Positions 11,576-24,600 of a stretch of 64,000 bases of DNA are shown here, piece by piece. The stretch is taken from contig CM057150.1 in the NCBI GenBank assembly GCA_029964075.1, positions 1,860,001-1,924,000 of the forward strand, in the 5' to 3' direction. The stretch comes from Patiria pectinifera. Taxonomy: Eukaryota; Echinodermata; Asteroidea; Valvatida; Asterinidae. The notes under the pieces are model-generated. The model had not been told where the DNA came from. It worked only from the letters and a program-made list of their open reading frames with translations, and ran no database searches. The position numbers and the translations under genes were made by a program. How positions within the stretch are numbered: the stretch's first letter is position 1; every line of letters begins with the position of its first letter.

Positions 11576-12600
11576 CTGCAAGGATAATACAAGCCTTCGG
11601 GCTTTCTCTCACTAACCTGGCTAAAAGATTGTCGGCCGAGGCCTCCGGTGACTGCTCTTTCCCTACTGGTTCCATTTTGGGTGAGGCCTTTGTTTGTTCC
11701 CTCTCCACAACTTAGGCCCTAGTTGAGGAGAGTGTTAGTTTACCGCTGCCTCATGTGTAAGTTGCGATTGCCCACTGTTTTGTTGTGCTTTGCTCCTGTT
11801 GTTTTCCGATCTGTTCTTGTTGTTGTTGCATGCACTTCAGTAACTCCTGTTGCTGCTGAATCACATTCTATAGTGCCGTGCCACCAACAGCGTTAACTTC
11901 TGCAATTGCAGTGTTAACACTACCGCTTGTTTGATCACAATGGCCTATGCCTTGACAGTTTTCCAGTGCGCTACCGGCATGTTCGGCTAGGACCGGGTTT
12001 ACATGACTGTCCCTTGATTTCTGTACTTTTTCTAGATCACGAAAAAGTTCTCTAGCAGCATCGCGCAATTCACTGAATTTTTGATTCGGTTTTTCCAGCT
12101 CTAAGCGCCGCAGTTCCAGACGCACTGTCTGGTTCCGAGCCCCCGATACAAATTGCCCAATGACTACTCGATCCTTCTAAGCCAGTAGCGACCCCTTTTC
12201 CTCTTCCGATGCAACCGCTAGCACTTTATCATGTAACCGGATAAGGGCCCTGGAGAAGTCCATAAGAGACTCCTCCTCCTGCTGGTGACGTTCGAATAGA
12301 GCCTTTTGAAGCCCTTGAACTGTTTGTACTTCCCCAAAGTTGTGCCGCAGTACGTTCTTGATTGCCGTTATGTTATTACGGACACTCTCTGGGTGACACT
12401 TAACTTCCTGCCGGGCCGTACCCAACAAATGGCTGACCACAACTTTCGCCTATTCTTCAACGGGGATTTTGCATTGCTGCAAATATGCATCAACTTCATC
12501 TAACCAATCGTCTATTGCCAGATCCCCCACCTTAACAGATTTCCCACTGAATTTCCGTAAGCCCAGACACCAAACTTGCAACCAAGTCTGCCTCAGCCGT
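11576..12600 (-). pseudogene. gag: Gypsy-1 gag remnant
   Basis: Minus-strand frames at 12440-12177, 12125-11868 and 11708-11576 together look like a Gypsy Gag. A helical capsid-like part contains SHLLGTARQEVKCHPES and FSRALIRLHDK, a charged linker has an ELRRLELEK segment, and there is a Gln-rich stretch. No zinc knuckle was seen. The frame is broken by several stops, one of them just upstream of 12440. The gag tail is separated from the pol protease only by the 9622-11570 insertion. Confidence 0.7.
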
Positions 12601-12695
12601 GGCCATTTTAATTTTGTTATTCCCAGCAAAACACCAAGGGCGCTATATAACTTAACAACCCCTTTCCTTTCATTAGTATATTAACCGTCCTAGAC
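12601..12695 (-). other. Gypsy-1 leader segment
   Basis: A short stretch between the gag start and the Transib-like copy, with a GGGCGCTATATAACTT word. It is probably Gypsy-1 untranslated leader. The leader seems to continue on the far side of the Transib-like copy. Confidence 0.35.
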
Positions 12696-12700
12696 CTACA

Positions 12701-14798
12701 CTATTTTAACTCAATAAAGTATAAACATTTATCCAAGAAATTGGTTGTCATGTCTACAACTTCTTGAGGAAGATGTCTTGATTTTCTCCTGCGATACACA
12801 GACCTGCTGCTGACCACAATATCACCTGTCACCATAAGCCTGTGAAAGACGTCACTCATGGTATGAACTCTAGATGTTTTCCTTGCATGTCTTAGGCAGA
12901 ACATCTTGTTATCTTTGTTTCCTGCCTCTTGAGCTTCTTCGCTCATCATCTCGATTGGGAGGACTGAGGAGGACATAATGTCTGCTCCGTGGATAAGTAC
13001 CACATGAATACTAACTGGCATTTTGAACCAGAGATACAGCTGGAGGTATATATTTGCAGTGTCCTTACAATATGACCCGAACTTTTTGTGTTCTATGGGT
13101 AGACCACAAGACAATGCAATGAGAATGACGTGGAGTTTGTGAATGAGGCTTCACATCCAGTCCACAGATTGAAGAGAAGATCTTCTCTGCTTGAAATGCT
13201 CTGCGAGCTGTTTTCCCGTCATAAGTGCTCCCAGCTCCTGGCTTTGGTTTATCCACTGTCAATCCAAGTTCAACTTTGAAACGTTCCTGTATCTCCTCCT
13301 TTCTGTTTTTCATCACTGCTTTGTCGTGATAAGACTGCACTTGCCATTCCTTCAGTGAAATTCTGTAAGCAATGTGAAGCAGCATTTCAAAACAACGTAT
13401 CCATTTATGGAGTGGGCATAAACCGAATCTGTATTTATCTTCGACCGGTTGCGGTAGCTGATCGATGTTATTGAAGTCTTTGGGGGTCGCACCACATATG
13501 TAGCATCGCATTGATGACTTGGTGGATGTGATTGCGTTGATTACTTTTTGATCCACCATTGTCAAGTGCAGATCATAGTGTACTTGTACAATTACATTTG
13601 TTGTCTGTTCTCCTGTTTCATTTTCAATGTCCAATTTCACAGTGATTGGTTTGAAAGCTTGAATTTCGTCTTCGATACGCCTCTGTTCTTCTTGAGACAG
13701 TTCTGTAGTTTCCTTCTGGTATTGGAGATGCATGGGTCTGCAAAATCTCGTCGATGCTGGAACTGGATTCACCCAGATGACTTTGTTTTTCCACTTGAGT
13801 TGCAAGGGAACAAGTGTCGTGCAGAACAAACTAGCGTCTGACGTATCTGTGGAATTGAAACTGTGTACTCACTCTGATGAGCTATCAAAACCCCATTTAC
13901 AGGTGAAATCGAAGGAGATTGGGTCTTCATCTTCCAGACCTTCAAGCAGTTCATTTACTTCTTCCTTCTGTTGTTCGATAATTCGGAGAGCAGTGTGGTC
14001 CAGAAGGTTTTGCAGTGGAACCTTTGCTGATTCCTCAGTGACTGAGATACCTTCAGGGTAACATTTTTGTTTGGCTTCTCTAACTACGTTGTATGGGGGA
14101 TAGATGTCTGCATGCTTATCTTTAGCAGAAGTCCCCAATGTTTGATAAGAAGATTTGGTCATCCCAGTCTCTATCAAAAGAGCTAAATGCCTCATCTGAT
14201 GTGAAAGGTTCTGGGTCGGTAGATCCCTTTGAGATTAGTTTTCTCAGCTTTTTTGGTTTGGTTGGAGTCATTATTGTAAACTTTAAAACATACCTCAAAT
14301 CAGTTTTTATTTTTCATACGCCCCCTGCGAAGCTGCAAAGAGCAGTTCGCTTTGTCTTCGCTCTTGAAGGAGTGTCTGTGCTTTCCTCTGCTTGGTGCGC
14401 TTAGACGAAGACAACCAGTCTTTTTTTGGACGACTCTTTGACGTACTAGGCTCGGATGATGTGGCAACGAATGTTATCGTTCGTTTTGTTCCTCTTCTTG
14501 AGAGCCAATCATCCACTTTAGTGTCAAAACACAACTCTCCTTTCAGCCAGTCTGTGTTCTTACGCTCAAACCTCTTTTTGTTTCGGCTGCTTTCTGCCCA
14601 TTTCCTCCTCAGTTTGTAAAGGAAATCCCGAATGCTTTTCATCACTGACTGACGAATCTCCTCCGGAATATCACATTGTGGAACATTGAACACATCCATG
14701 AATGATTCTAAGCAACCACGGCAGGAGTTTTCAATGTTTGATGCATCATCAACAGAAGTGACAACTTCAAATTATCGCTTTCTTGGTACAGACGCCAT
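12701..14798 (-). pseudogene. Transib/RAG1-like DDE transposase, broken
   Basis: The minus-strand reading begins with an ATG at 14798, hits a TAA at codon 9, and continues with further stops (14306 region, 13868-13866) and a frame change near 13110, ending at 12701. Family landmarks are clear. Near 13894-13874 is CKWGFDSSSE (first acidic residue). Near 13560 is TMVDQKV (second acidic residue), then CYICGATPKDFN (zinc-binding CxxC), GLCPLHKWIRCFEMLLHIAYR-type text with two His-region landmarks, and GAGSTYDGKTARRAF. Near 12985-12930 are HGADIMSS and MSEEAQEAGNK (catalytic Glu), followed by a RKTSR motif. This order is that of the Transib/RAG1 core. The copy sits in the Gypsy-1 leader and is not functional as read. 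Assignment to this superfamily is firm; the exact subgroup (Transib or RAG1-like) is open. Confidence 0.85.
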
Positions 14799-15889
14799 AG
14801 TGCACTATGGTACAGCTTACAGATTCATATTTAAAGACGACTAACGGCAGTACTACTCATCACAACATATGAGACACCAAGTACATTTTAATTTCAACTG
14901 GGCAATCAGACATCTAATAGGGGTATCATATTACACAACACCGACTTTTCCACCGAGCTCAGCCTTGCTCGGGTGTCGTGTTTCTCAGTGAAGCGCGCCA
15001 CATGTAATATGGAGTTCAGAAAAGGGGCGAAAACGTACGGTGGTCGCTTCAGAAAAACTGCTCTAAAATCGTGTATCGTAGGTTGCCGCAGCTAAATTTG
15101 GTACCAAAATGATGCAAACAAGTTGCTCTATTAGAAATAAGTAGACTTTAGGCAACAATCGACAGCAATCCTTAGTTTCCGTATTGCTGAACACAGGAAT
15201 CGTAAATTTCATGTCAATTTTGACAAAATTGTCAGTATTTATTCATAAAAAACTTCAACAAAAATAAAAACTGATTTAATTTCCTTTAAATATGAACTAT
15301 AAACTAGAGCCAAGTGAGAATTAAGCTCCGTAGCTCAATGCAAATTGTCTGATTCTGTTTTATGAAGATTTCTGCAACTATTCACATTTTATGGCCAATT
15401 TCTGTGGATTTGCATACCTTTAAGAGGTCATGACAAGTCAGTAAACATATTTTTTGCTTAATTTCCCCATACAATAGTCCGATGGGGTATGAGCAACCTC
15501 AAAAGTGTCGAAAAAAAATTAAAACTAGCAGGGTCACGTTTCACCCTTTTTGGCGCACTTTGGTTTCGGCCTGGCCCACTGTGCGTCCGTCCGATGCTAC
15601 TCCTCCGAGGCTCCGGGTATCGGTAGTACAGCCAGCCGTTCCCTGCTACTCCAGCCGCATGCCAAGCTTGCAGCTACGCACGCCGTTCGTCCGTTGTTTC
15701 ACTACGGCGTTCTCGAGGCCTTGAGCCGTCCCCTTCAGTTTTACACACTCCACTTGGCTGTATCCCCGGCATCAGGTCCACGTCAAGCTAGTCCTACCTG
15801 CACTGGTCGTGGTGGTCGAGTCAAGGCCCTTGCTGCGCTTGAAACCATCCGAGTGTCTGACTTCATGTACACCCCATCCGTGTACCATT
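14799..15889. other. presumed Gypsy-1 leader plus unclassified sequence
   Basis: The first part (14799-15530) is AT-rich non-coding sequence. It starts with the palindrome CATAGTGCACTATG at 14797-14810, which could mark the Transib-like terminus. The part from 15540 to 15889 is GC-richer and has an incidental 114-residue ORF without a known domain. It directly abuts the right LTR copy and is best read as Gypsy leader on the minus strand. Confidence 0.35.
15872..15887 (-). other. candidate primer-binding site
   Basis: On the minus strand the LTR end ...CCGCTACA is followed, after two bases, by TGGTACACGGATGGGG. It begins with TGG, as expected for pairing to the CCA end of a tRNA primer. The tRNA species was not identified. 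Confidence 0.35.
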
Positions 15890-16200
15890 TGTAGCGGTAT
15901 TATGATTAATATTTCGCCCTGCCCAAAGGCATATGAGTCTCCGGTAAAGGAAGAAACTAGGCAAGGGGTTCTCCAGTCAGCTCAACTCTTTTAACTTGGA
16001 GGAAACTGCTCCTCTTGTTATTCCATCAACCATCGACGAAAACACAGCTCAAACTCCCAAATCTTCTGCCTTGCATTTTCCATACCCCTCCCCCTCCCCA
16101 ATGTATACATTTGAAACAACTTGTCAGCGCGTCTCGCTCTTTGACCCATGACCCAGTGGGCTCCAGGTGCACGACCTTTTTAGCGCACGGGAATTAACAC
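15890..16200 (-). repeat. truncated second copy of the Gypsy-1 LTR
   Basis: It matches 4768-5080 closely (TGTAGCGGTATTATG through GCGCACGGGAATTAACA) in the same orientation, with scattered substitutions and a short deletion. The match stops near 16200 where another repeat begins. Its position upstream of gag makes it the probable 5' LTR of Gypsy-1. It could also belong to an independent copy. Confidence 0.7.
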
Positions 16201-16690
16201 TAGGTGTCTCCCTATTGGCGCAGCCCCCCTTTGTTGCTCTTGGTCTTATTTGTAAAAAAGTGGGAAAAGGACCAGGGAATATTGGGTTATGGCACATTTA
16301 AGTCGGAAAATTTTTGTGCACTAGTCTAGGGAAAGTCTCCCTATTACCCCATTACCGGTTATTATTATTATTATTGTTATTATTGTTATTACTATTATCA
16401 TTATTACTATTATTGTGCGGGACTTCCCCTACATTAGGGCGACACACCGCAATAGGGCCGCAATTTTGGTGTCGCCCTATTGAGGTAACTACCCTTTAGC
16501 GAAGGAATTTTAGTGTCGCAAATGGGCTGGATCGTTTGCTCGTGGTCCAAAACGTACACATACCAAACTTGGTTGGGATCGGATAAGGTAAAATTGGGTG
16601 AGGTCACATTAAAGTTTGAAAAAGTTTTAGAGTCGAGAGTTACATTGTTATTATTATTGTTATTATTATTATTATTATACAAAATACACA
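16201..16690. repeat. dispersed repeat with ATT microsatellites
   Basis: A sequence beginning GTGTCTCCCTATTGG and containing AGGGAATATTGGGTTA is followed by TTATTATTATT runs at about 16347-16412 and 16645-16680. A related copy (same AGGGAATATTGGGTTA word, then ATT repeats) lies at about 39120-39325. A non-autonomous dispersed element is likely. No coding content. Confidence 0.55.
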
Positions 16691-18444
16691 TTTATTGTAA
16701 ATAACAGGAACCCACAACCTAGTTATAAACAAATAACTCACAACTGGTTTATTGCCGCTTCTCAAATCTTCTCATTATATCGGAACAGTTGATAATGAGG
16801 TTGCTATATGACACACCAAAAGAACAACTTTATATCTTACATGAGGTTTGTACCAAGACTGAGGGTTACTTCAACAACTTTATGCAAAGAAGTAAACCTT
16901 TTTCAGTAATACCAAGAAGTTTACCTCACATTGGAGGGCTATTTTCCCTACCAAACCTCTTAAATGTAAACCTTAAAAATCAGCTCACGTCTGCTACAGT
17001 GGGACCACAGGTTAGTTTTTTTCCAACTTGTCAAAAATTATTTATGTTTTTCTTTATAATCTCGATTTTCCTACCCTAAAAGGGTAAAAGAATTCCAACC
17101 AATTATTAGCCTTTTAATGCGCACGTGGCGTCTCCCTCCCCCAGATGTATAAACTTATTTTTTTTATCTGAACTTATAGTTATTCCTCTTACGCTTTCCA
17201 ATACGCACCCTTCGTTCATCAATGGACGCAACTAGGCAAACTCCGGGTTGTGATTGGTTAACCTTTCAGCACTCTGCTTATTTGCACAAAAAATACGAAT
17301 AATTCAACAAAATTAAGTTAGAAAAAGCTTCGTGGCTTCGCCACTCGTGCGCGCTGAATTCGCTTCAGCCGCTAGCAGCTACGCAGCTTTAAGCCACGTT
17401 GGCCTTGGCGAAAGGCTAGCTCTGCTAGGGCCTACAGCTTCACTAATCTGACAACCTCTCGTCCCGGACTGAGGTTGTACGGCTCAAGAGTGTAACCCTA
17501 TCGATTGGACCACGTTGCGCTGACTCACATGGGATGTTTCCTCATTTCCCCGATGGTTTCTCTTGAGGGCGCACTTCGCCTCTTTCACAAGTAAAGTAAT
17601 TAGGTATGCCATGGCTGAGCCGTCAAACTTGACTACTTGTAACTGCCTAGTAGTCTTGTAACTGGCTTTTTTAAAAAGTTTTTTTACTTTTTTCCCCTTC
17701 ATATGTCGACTTATTACTGCAAATGGTGCCGGACTAAATTAAGTGCAAAATGTATGGGAGCCCAGAGAGGCCACATAAAGCTTATTCTCGATCGTAACCC
17801 CATCTAAAAACATCTAAAATTGTGCAGCAGCAGGATTCCAGTAAAAACCAGTGAGTTTGGTGGTTTTGAGACATCATCTTACATTGAAAAAAAGAAAACT
17901 TTGCCGACGCACATGGCTACGGCGAAGGGCGCGCATACCAGAAACCGGAGAATTTTTTTGGTCTTAGGATTTAAATTGATCGCTGAAAAAAGGCCTGGTG
18001 GCTAAGTTTCATGTGATCACACACGGCAACAACACACATCTGCCTTACCTCAACACATGTGACACCATCACACACCCAAATCACACATATTTCCTTCCAG
18101 TTGGCACAACTCCCTAGCTTGTCTAAAAACCTGAATTCCTATTATTAACCGAATGTGTTGTCAACACTATTATTTACAAACAACCATGGCTTTGGAAATG
18201 CTGCTGCGGGCGAGGGGGAAAACACAACCACCGTAACAAACTGGCTACTGCTTGCTGTGAAAAGAACGATTACATAACGCGTAAGGAGTAACAAAAGACC
18301 GGTTCTGAAATAATGCAGTTAGAAATATTGGGGAGAACACTGAGACTATACCATTTCCAGAAAAGGGGGGGGGGGGTTAATACACAAACAATTCTTTCAC
18401 TAACATATTTATTTTAATGTTCCCTAATGCTGTCATTGTTTTAG
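16691..18444. other. upstream/intronic region of the RTK, no exon recognised
   Basis: No transmembrane or extracellular exon could be identified. There is a GC-rich stretch with short inverted words at about 17330-17450 and a G run at about 18366-18375. The small ORFs at 16789-17079 and 17484-17702 have no family features. Confidence 0.3.
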
Positions 18445-18654
18445 ATGTGGGCGTCGCTATTCAGCCAGTCAGACAGAATCGAGGAATTTCAGCATATGAA
18501 AATATTTCTGTTTCACGCAAGGCCTTTCCACGCAATCAGCTGAAGATTGTAAAAGAGCTTGGACATGGCGCCTTTGGTCAGGTGTTTCTAGCTGAAGCCT
18601 CGGGGATGACACAGGGGTCAAAGGTCACATTGGTTGCTGTTAAGACACTTAAAG
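18445..18654 (+). CDS. RTK exon: juxtamembrane, Gly-loop and ATP-binding lysine
   Basis: The exon follows a TTTTAG acceptor and ends AAAG before a GTGAAC donor. It enters with the last two bases of a codon and leaves with one. It encodes a juxtamembrane segment with a YENI tyrosine motif, the nucleotide-binding loop [10 protein letters not shown] and the VAVKTLK lysine strand. Confidence 0.85.
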
Positions 18655-21600
18655 GTGAACGTGACAAACCAAATCAGATTACTTTTAATAATTGCAGTTA
18701 CGAGGCGAGAAAGATCGTGGCCATAAATTTATAAATAATTGATCAATTAACTACTTAGTATGATTTGTTTATTTTCATCAATTTGTCTTGCAATTTCTAT
18801 CGATAAACTGGCATATTTAAGGGCTACTGTATACAGCTTGCATATTGAATGCATAGGTTCAAGGGGAGAACAACGACAAGGAATTCATTCATCACATTTA
18901 TGTTTTAATCACATTTCGTTTCAGCTTGTGATTTGCCTCCATAAGTGTGATTGTGTTAGGGTATGATTTGTACGTAATAGTGAAGGTCATAATTCTAAAG
19001 ACATCTATGTTTTTATTATGCTTATGAAAAGTTATGAAACAGTTTCAGAAGATGTTTATTTTTCAATCTGAATTCTGCAGAGGAAGCCAACAACAGTGAT
19101 AGAGCCGACATGATGAGGGAGCTAGACCTGATGAAAAAGTTTCCAGACCATTGTAATGTAGTCAGGCTCCTTGGATTCTGTGTAGACAGAGGTATTTACG
19201 GTTGGAGTCAGTTTGCGTAGTGATTGCAGTTTTTAAACACGGCCTTTTTCGTCTTTGATGAGCTTTGTCCATTGTATCTTTGTAATATAAATCGGAAAGC
19301 ACAGGGGGGAGGGGAATTGAGAGGCTGAATGAAATTATTCTAAAGCAAAGTGCATTAATCAGGACAAGATGAAATTAACTTAGTATTCGGGGTTTTTTTC
19401 AGACCCAGCAAGCGATTTTTATGGTTTTGATATTGGTCATTCGGGATGCAAATTCGTTTTCTTTTTACCGAATTGTTCTTTGTCCAGTGTAAAGTGATAC
19501 TGAAAATTTGTTTAAAAACATGAAATCGCGATAGTTACAGATTATTCATTTCTGTCTACAATCAGACCCGCCATACATCATCGTGGAATATCTATCGAGA
19601 GGCAATCTGAAAGACCTTCTTAAAGACAGTCGCAGTAAGGGAGGGCGTGTCTATGGTAACCTGCATGGTATCAGTAAGTCACTAACCTCCAAGGATCTGA
19701 TGAAGTTTGCCAAGGATGCCGCTGATGGAATGGCATTCATCTCATCTCAACAGGTAAGCATTAGTAGCCATTGAGCTCAGTATGTAACCGACACGTTCGG
19801 CTTTATTTTTTATCTGACTCGAAACGTTTGCGTCGGTCGAGAACATGAACTTTTACTTCATGATGCATGTCATTTAGGTCTCTTCTTTTTTTTTAACTGG
19901 CAAACGTCTTCATTCTCACACAGTGCATTCACAGGGACCTTGCTGCCCGTAACGTGCTTGTAGCTGAGGACATGACGTGTAAGGTGTCTGATTTCGGACT
20001 CGCTCGTGACGTCATGAATATTCGAATATACGAACGGGGTTCAGAGGTATGTGCGTGTGATGGAGATTCAGTGGCGTATATACGGGGGGGGGGGCGGGGA
20101 GGGGGGACGTGCCCCAATGAATATCCGTGCCCCAGGGATTCCCCTGGTGCTCGCCAGGTGCCCCAAATCCCCATTTAAAATCTTGAATGGAGCCTACAGA
20201 ATGTACCATAATGCCTTCATTGCCCCTTTTAAAAAATTGTTCACCTCAGGATGCCCCCTCAGAAATGTAATCTAAGTGTCTTCATTCTTGAGATTAAATA
20301 TAAAAAAATGTAACGATTTGTTAAAAAAAAATCACTTCAAATCATTTACTACAGTCGCAATTATGGACGAATTAATGATTTTTTTTGCAGGGTGCACTTC
20401 CCATGCGCTGGATGGCCCTTGAGTCCATTTTGGATGACGTTTACACAACAGAGAGTGACGTATGGTCTTATGGCGTACTTCTGTGGGAGATTGTTACCCT
20501 CGGTAATTTTTACATTAAATCAGCCATATGCTTTTTCACATTAAAATCAGCCATACATTTGTCAATATTAATTTAGTTATGTATTGTTGGGTCTCGTAAC
20601 TGAATGTCTTCATTGTGAGCAATATTCCTGTCATTACGTCGGTACCTGTAATACTCCTACAGAATGATTCAATGTGTTTAATGTTTCTGAGGGATGCTGT
20701 TGATTGTGTCATAATTTTGATTGTGTTATAAAGCAACTGTGCAAGTGTGCATTACGGAAAGCCGTCGGCTGAAAAAAAAAAAGAGTGAGTTAGATTTGAA
20801 CAAACAAATCTGATTGTGAGGTATGTTACGATATGTTACAGCATGTACTTGGATTTTGCCTACTAGCCATAGTCGTAAAGTGAATTACACTTGATAATAT
20901 TGTTAAACGTGGTGAAAATATATTATTTTTTTATGTTTCATTAATTTTATAAGGTGCTCGTCCATACCCCGCTTTGACAGCAAAGATGATGGTTAATGAG
21001 CTACAGTCTGGCTACCGTATGCCTAAACCACAACACTGTCAAGGGGAATTGTAAGTAAGACCATGTGCACTGACAATTTTACTTCATATTTATGTTAAAA
21101 AAATAAGACCTTCTTCCAGATTATAAGTAAAGGATTTGTTGCATGCAAAATATTTATGATAATACAAAATTATTATAGAAATTTGCAAACAATTAACGTC
21201 GAAGGAGTTGGTTCTCCCATGGTCATTAGGTCATTATGTTTGAGTGAATGTGGTTGCTGATGCAGCGAAACATTCATTAAGGTACTAACTGATGCAAATT
21301 TTAAGTTAGTGACAAAAAAAGTCTACATGGCAGTTTAAAAAGTAGACTTTAATGAACTGTAGATTTTGAAACGAAACAAAATTGGTAAAGGTTAATTTAT
21401 AGGCATATCTTTCTTTTTTCTATTGTTTTGACTCAGTCGAGGGATTCTACAGTGCCCTCATTTGCGTAAATGTACATGTTTATTACCATGCAGTGAAGTG
21501 TGTATTGCTGTTTGTTGACCAACCAGATATTTATTGAAAATGTATTGTATTAACAATGTCAGGTATGTGATGATGTTGAGATGTTGGGATGAGGACCCAG

Positions 21601-24600
21601 AGAGTCGACCGACATTTAAGATGATCAGTAAGGAGCTGGACAAACTCATCAACAAAGGAAAGGTGAGAGGTCAAGGATATTACGTCTTGATTACAATTGT
21701 CAGGTTAAAAACGAAGCTGTAAAGTTACAATCTTCTGTCTCAAAATCCGTAACTTTTTTTTAATGAAACTGTTATCTTACAAAAAAAGGGTATGCCAAAT
21801 AAAATTATTATCAGAGGAAATGGGTATTAGAACATGGAAACAGGAGAAACTAATAATGAGACGGCAGTTCATGGTAAATTCCTAACATCTGTAAAACAAA
21901 ATTGCAGGCCTGATTTGGAGCTCTGTGGTCCAATGGTAACGGTGTTTGAATCACGTACCGTGGTACGTGGGCTCGAACCCTGACGGGGAACATGGTGCTT
22001 GGTGCTTTACTACAATTGCCTCTCTCCACTCAGGAAGGTAATAATAACAACTAGAGTTTCGCGTTTGTTAAGTTACAAACGCAGAGTGGTCGGGCGGACA
22101 GCCCAGTTATACACTGCCCAGTAGGAACTATGTTCATGTAGATAAAAAAGATCACGAAATTAAATCCCTTCAAGTACACTCAATGTTTCAAAAAGGTATC
22201 TTTAACGGTGTGATAAATTTCAGTAAACGTTCTATGTGCACAAACAAGTTATTTGTGGTTTGATGTTGTCATCAGTCAAAAACGGGACATATAATTGTTT
22301 GTATTAAGAACACCTAATTTCCGGTTTGATGACGTATTAATAACACCTTACTTCCGGTTTGATGACGTCACAGCATTAGAGATCCAAAGGTGAACATAGT
22401 AATGGATATCATTATTTGGACTTATTTGGATTAAAACTATGATCCTTTTCAAATTCTCCTTAAAGTAACTTCTGGGCTGATGACTTCGTGACTTTGAAAC
22501 CTTTCCAAGTTATCTGTGGTTAATCAGAGAATATCAAGGGGCGATTTGGTAAAATTTGGACGGAGGGTTTAAAAATTATGGAAGGGAAACTCTGTTTTAT
22601 GTGCCGAAAGGGGGCGCCCTTTCATATATTGACGTCATCACACTGGGTTTTTTTTGCGCTTTGCATTCCTTACTCAACACTTTCATAACATATATGTCTG
22701 TAGTAAAATGCTTCCGTTTTTTAGATATATTCAGTTTTTATTGCACTTCCGGTAAAACCGGAGGTAAAGGTCCAGCGGTTTTGCGTCCGGGAACATGAAC
22801 TGTTCTTTACGGCATAGTCTATAAATTTACGAAAAAACGAACACGATACTGTATTTAGTTACAAAGATATAACGCAAACTATTTTGTCCAAATTTGACCT
22901 TAAATCACTCGTTAATTGATATCTGATGACGTCATGATGACATTACAAAATTTATAATATCTTCGTAACATGGTACAAATTCACACAAGGTTTTGTGATC
23001 ATACCGTAAACCGTTCGGAAGAAATGTTGCTTTGTTTTTATTTCAGGCTAACGTCTTTATTTTTAATTAAGCTAACTTTGACCTTCCGGTAGACCCGGAA
23101 GTAAAGGTCAAGCGAGTTTACGTACAGGACAAAACATGTTGAGAAATTAATGGTCTATCTGGTTACAGAATACAAAATTCATTGAATATTTAGTTCAAGA
23201 GTTATAGGTGAAAGTAATTGGTCACTTTTTCAGATAAAATCACTTGTAATTTGAAACCTGGTGACGTAATCATGACGTCAGAGTAATATGCACCACTTCG
23301 GATGAGGGTCGATATATGTAGAAAGTTACAAGTTCCGTTTAAGAGAAAACCCGCGGAGAAGTATTGTCCGGAAAAAGAAAGAAAGAAAGAACTAGAGGTT
23401 CGCGTTTGGTGAGTTACAAACGCAGAGTGGTCTGGGTGGCATATATTCCTGTGTTTAAACTTACTTAATCATAATTGAACTGCACGATACCCCTCCATTA
23501 CCCTGTACCCACTACCCTGTGTTTTTCACAAAGAAAATCGTACGAACTGCAGTTGAACTTGTTGCTTTACCTCGACACGACTTGTAGGCCTATCAGGAAG
23601 CGCACATTTGGTGCTGCATGGATGGCTACTCAAGCATACAACCAGTTGGGACTATTGGTAGACTTGACGAAGCCTCTAACGTCGTTGGAGTTTATGCAAC
23701 AGAAATATGCTAATCTTAAAATAAAATGGCCTTTATGGGCTTTTTGTCTTTTGCATGGGTATAATAATATTCTGCACTGAAGTTATGACAACGGTAGACT
23801 TGACGGAGCCTCTAACGTCGTTGGAGTTTACGCAACATATGCTAATCATATCATAAAATGGCTTTTATGTTTGTTTGTTTTTTTCTTTTGCATGGGCATA
23901 ATAAAATTCTGCACTGACTTAACGACAGAAAAGTTTGTGGCTACACGCTGTGGAAATAATAATTTTCAGAATTCAGATATGAGAGGAAAACTGGTGACGC
24001 GCAATTTCAATCGGTTATGGAAAGAAATCTTGTTTTCCTTTTATTTAAGGCTAATTTCTATATTTTGAATTCACCTAACTTTGACCTTCCGGCAGCCCTG
24101 GAAGGAAAGGTCAAACGACTTTGACTTGAGAAAAATAATAAAATATTTATCAGTTAATGGTCTATCTGATTACAAGGTGTGAACATGATTGATCATTTTG
24201 TTCAAGAGTTATAGCTGAAAGAAGATGGTCATTTTTTTCAACGAAAGTCGCTTGTACTTTGATACCTGATGACGTCATCATGACGTCAGGGTAATATGCA
24301 CCACTCGGGATGAGGGTCGATATATATTGAAAGTTTATACAAGTTCATATCATAAACAATTTAGGAGAAAACCTCGCGGAGAAGTATTGTAGGGAAAAAA
24401 AGAAAAGAAAAGAAAGTAGAGATTCGCGTTTGTTGTTACAAACGCAGCGAGGTCGGGTAGATAACTATTTTATAAAACACTGTCCAGTTAAGTCATGAAT
24501 ATTTTGTGTAAGAGCAAAGGATCAGGAAATGAAATCCTTTCCAGGACAATCACTTATTTTGTTTACAAAATGCATCTTTAACGGTGTGATAAATTTCAGT

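Noticed and set aside
15550..15894. 114-codon plus-strand ORF as a gene
   Set aside because: It has no recognisable domain and sits in the probable Gypsy-1 leader.
17450..17525. A second tRNA-like head on the minus strand (TGGTCCAATCGATAGGG)
   Set aside because: The A-box resembles that of the SINE, but no acceptable B-box was found.
21917..21990. A tRNA gene
   Set aside because: Box-like A and B elements are present but the cloverleaf stems do not pair and a SINE body with a TAA-rich tail follows; a SINE explains it better.
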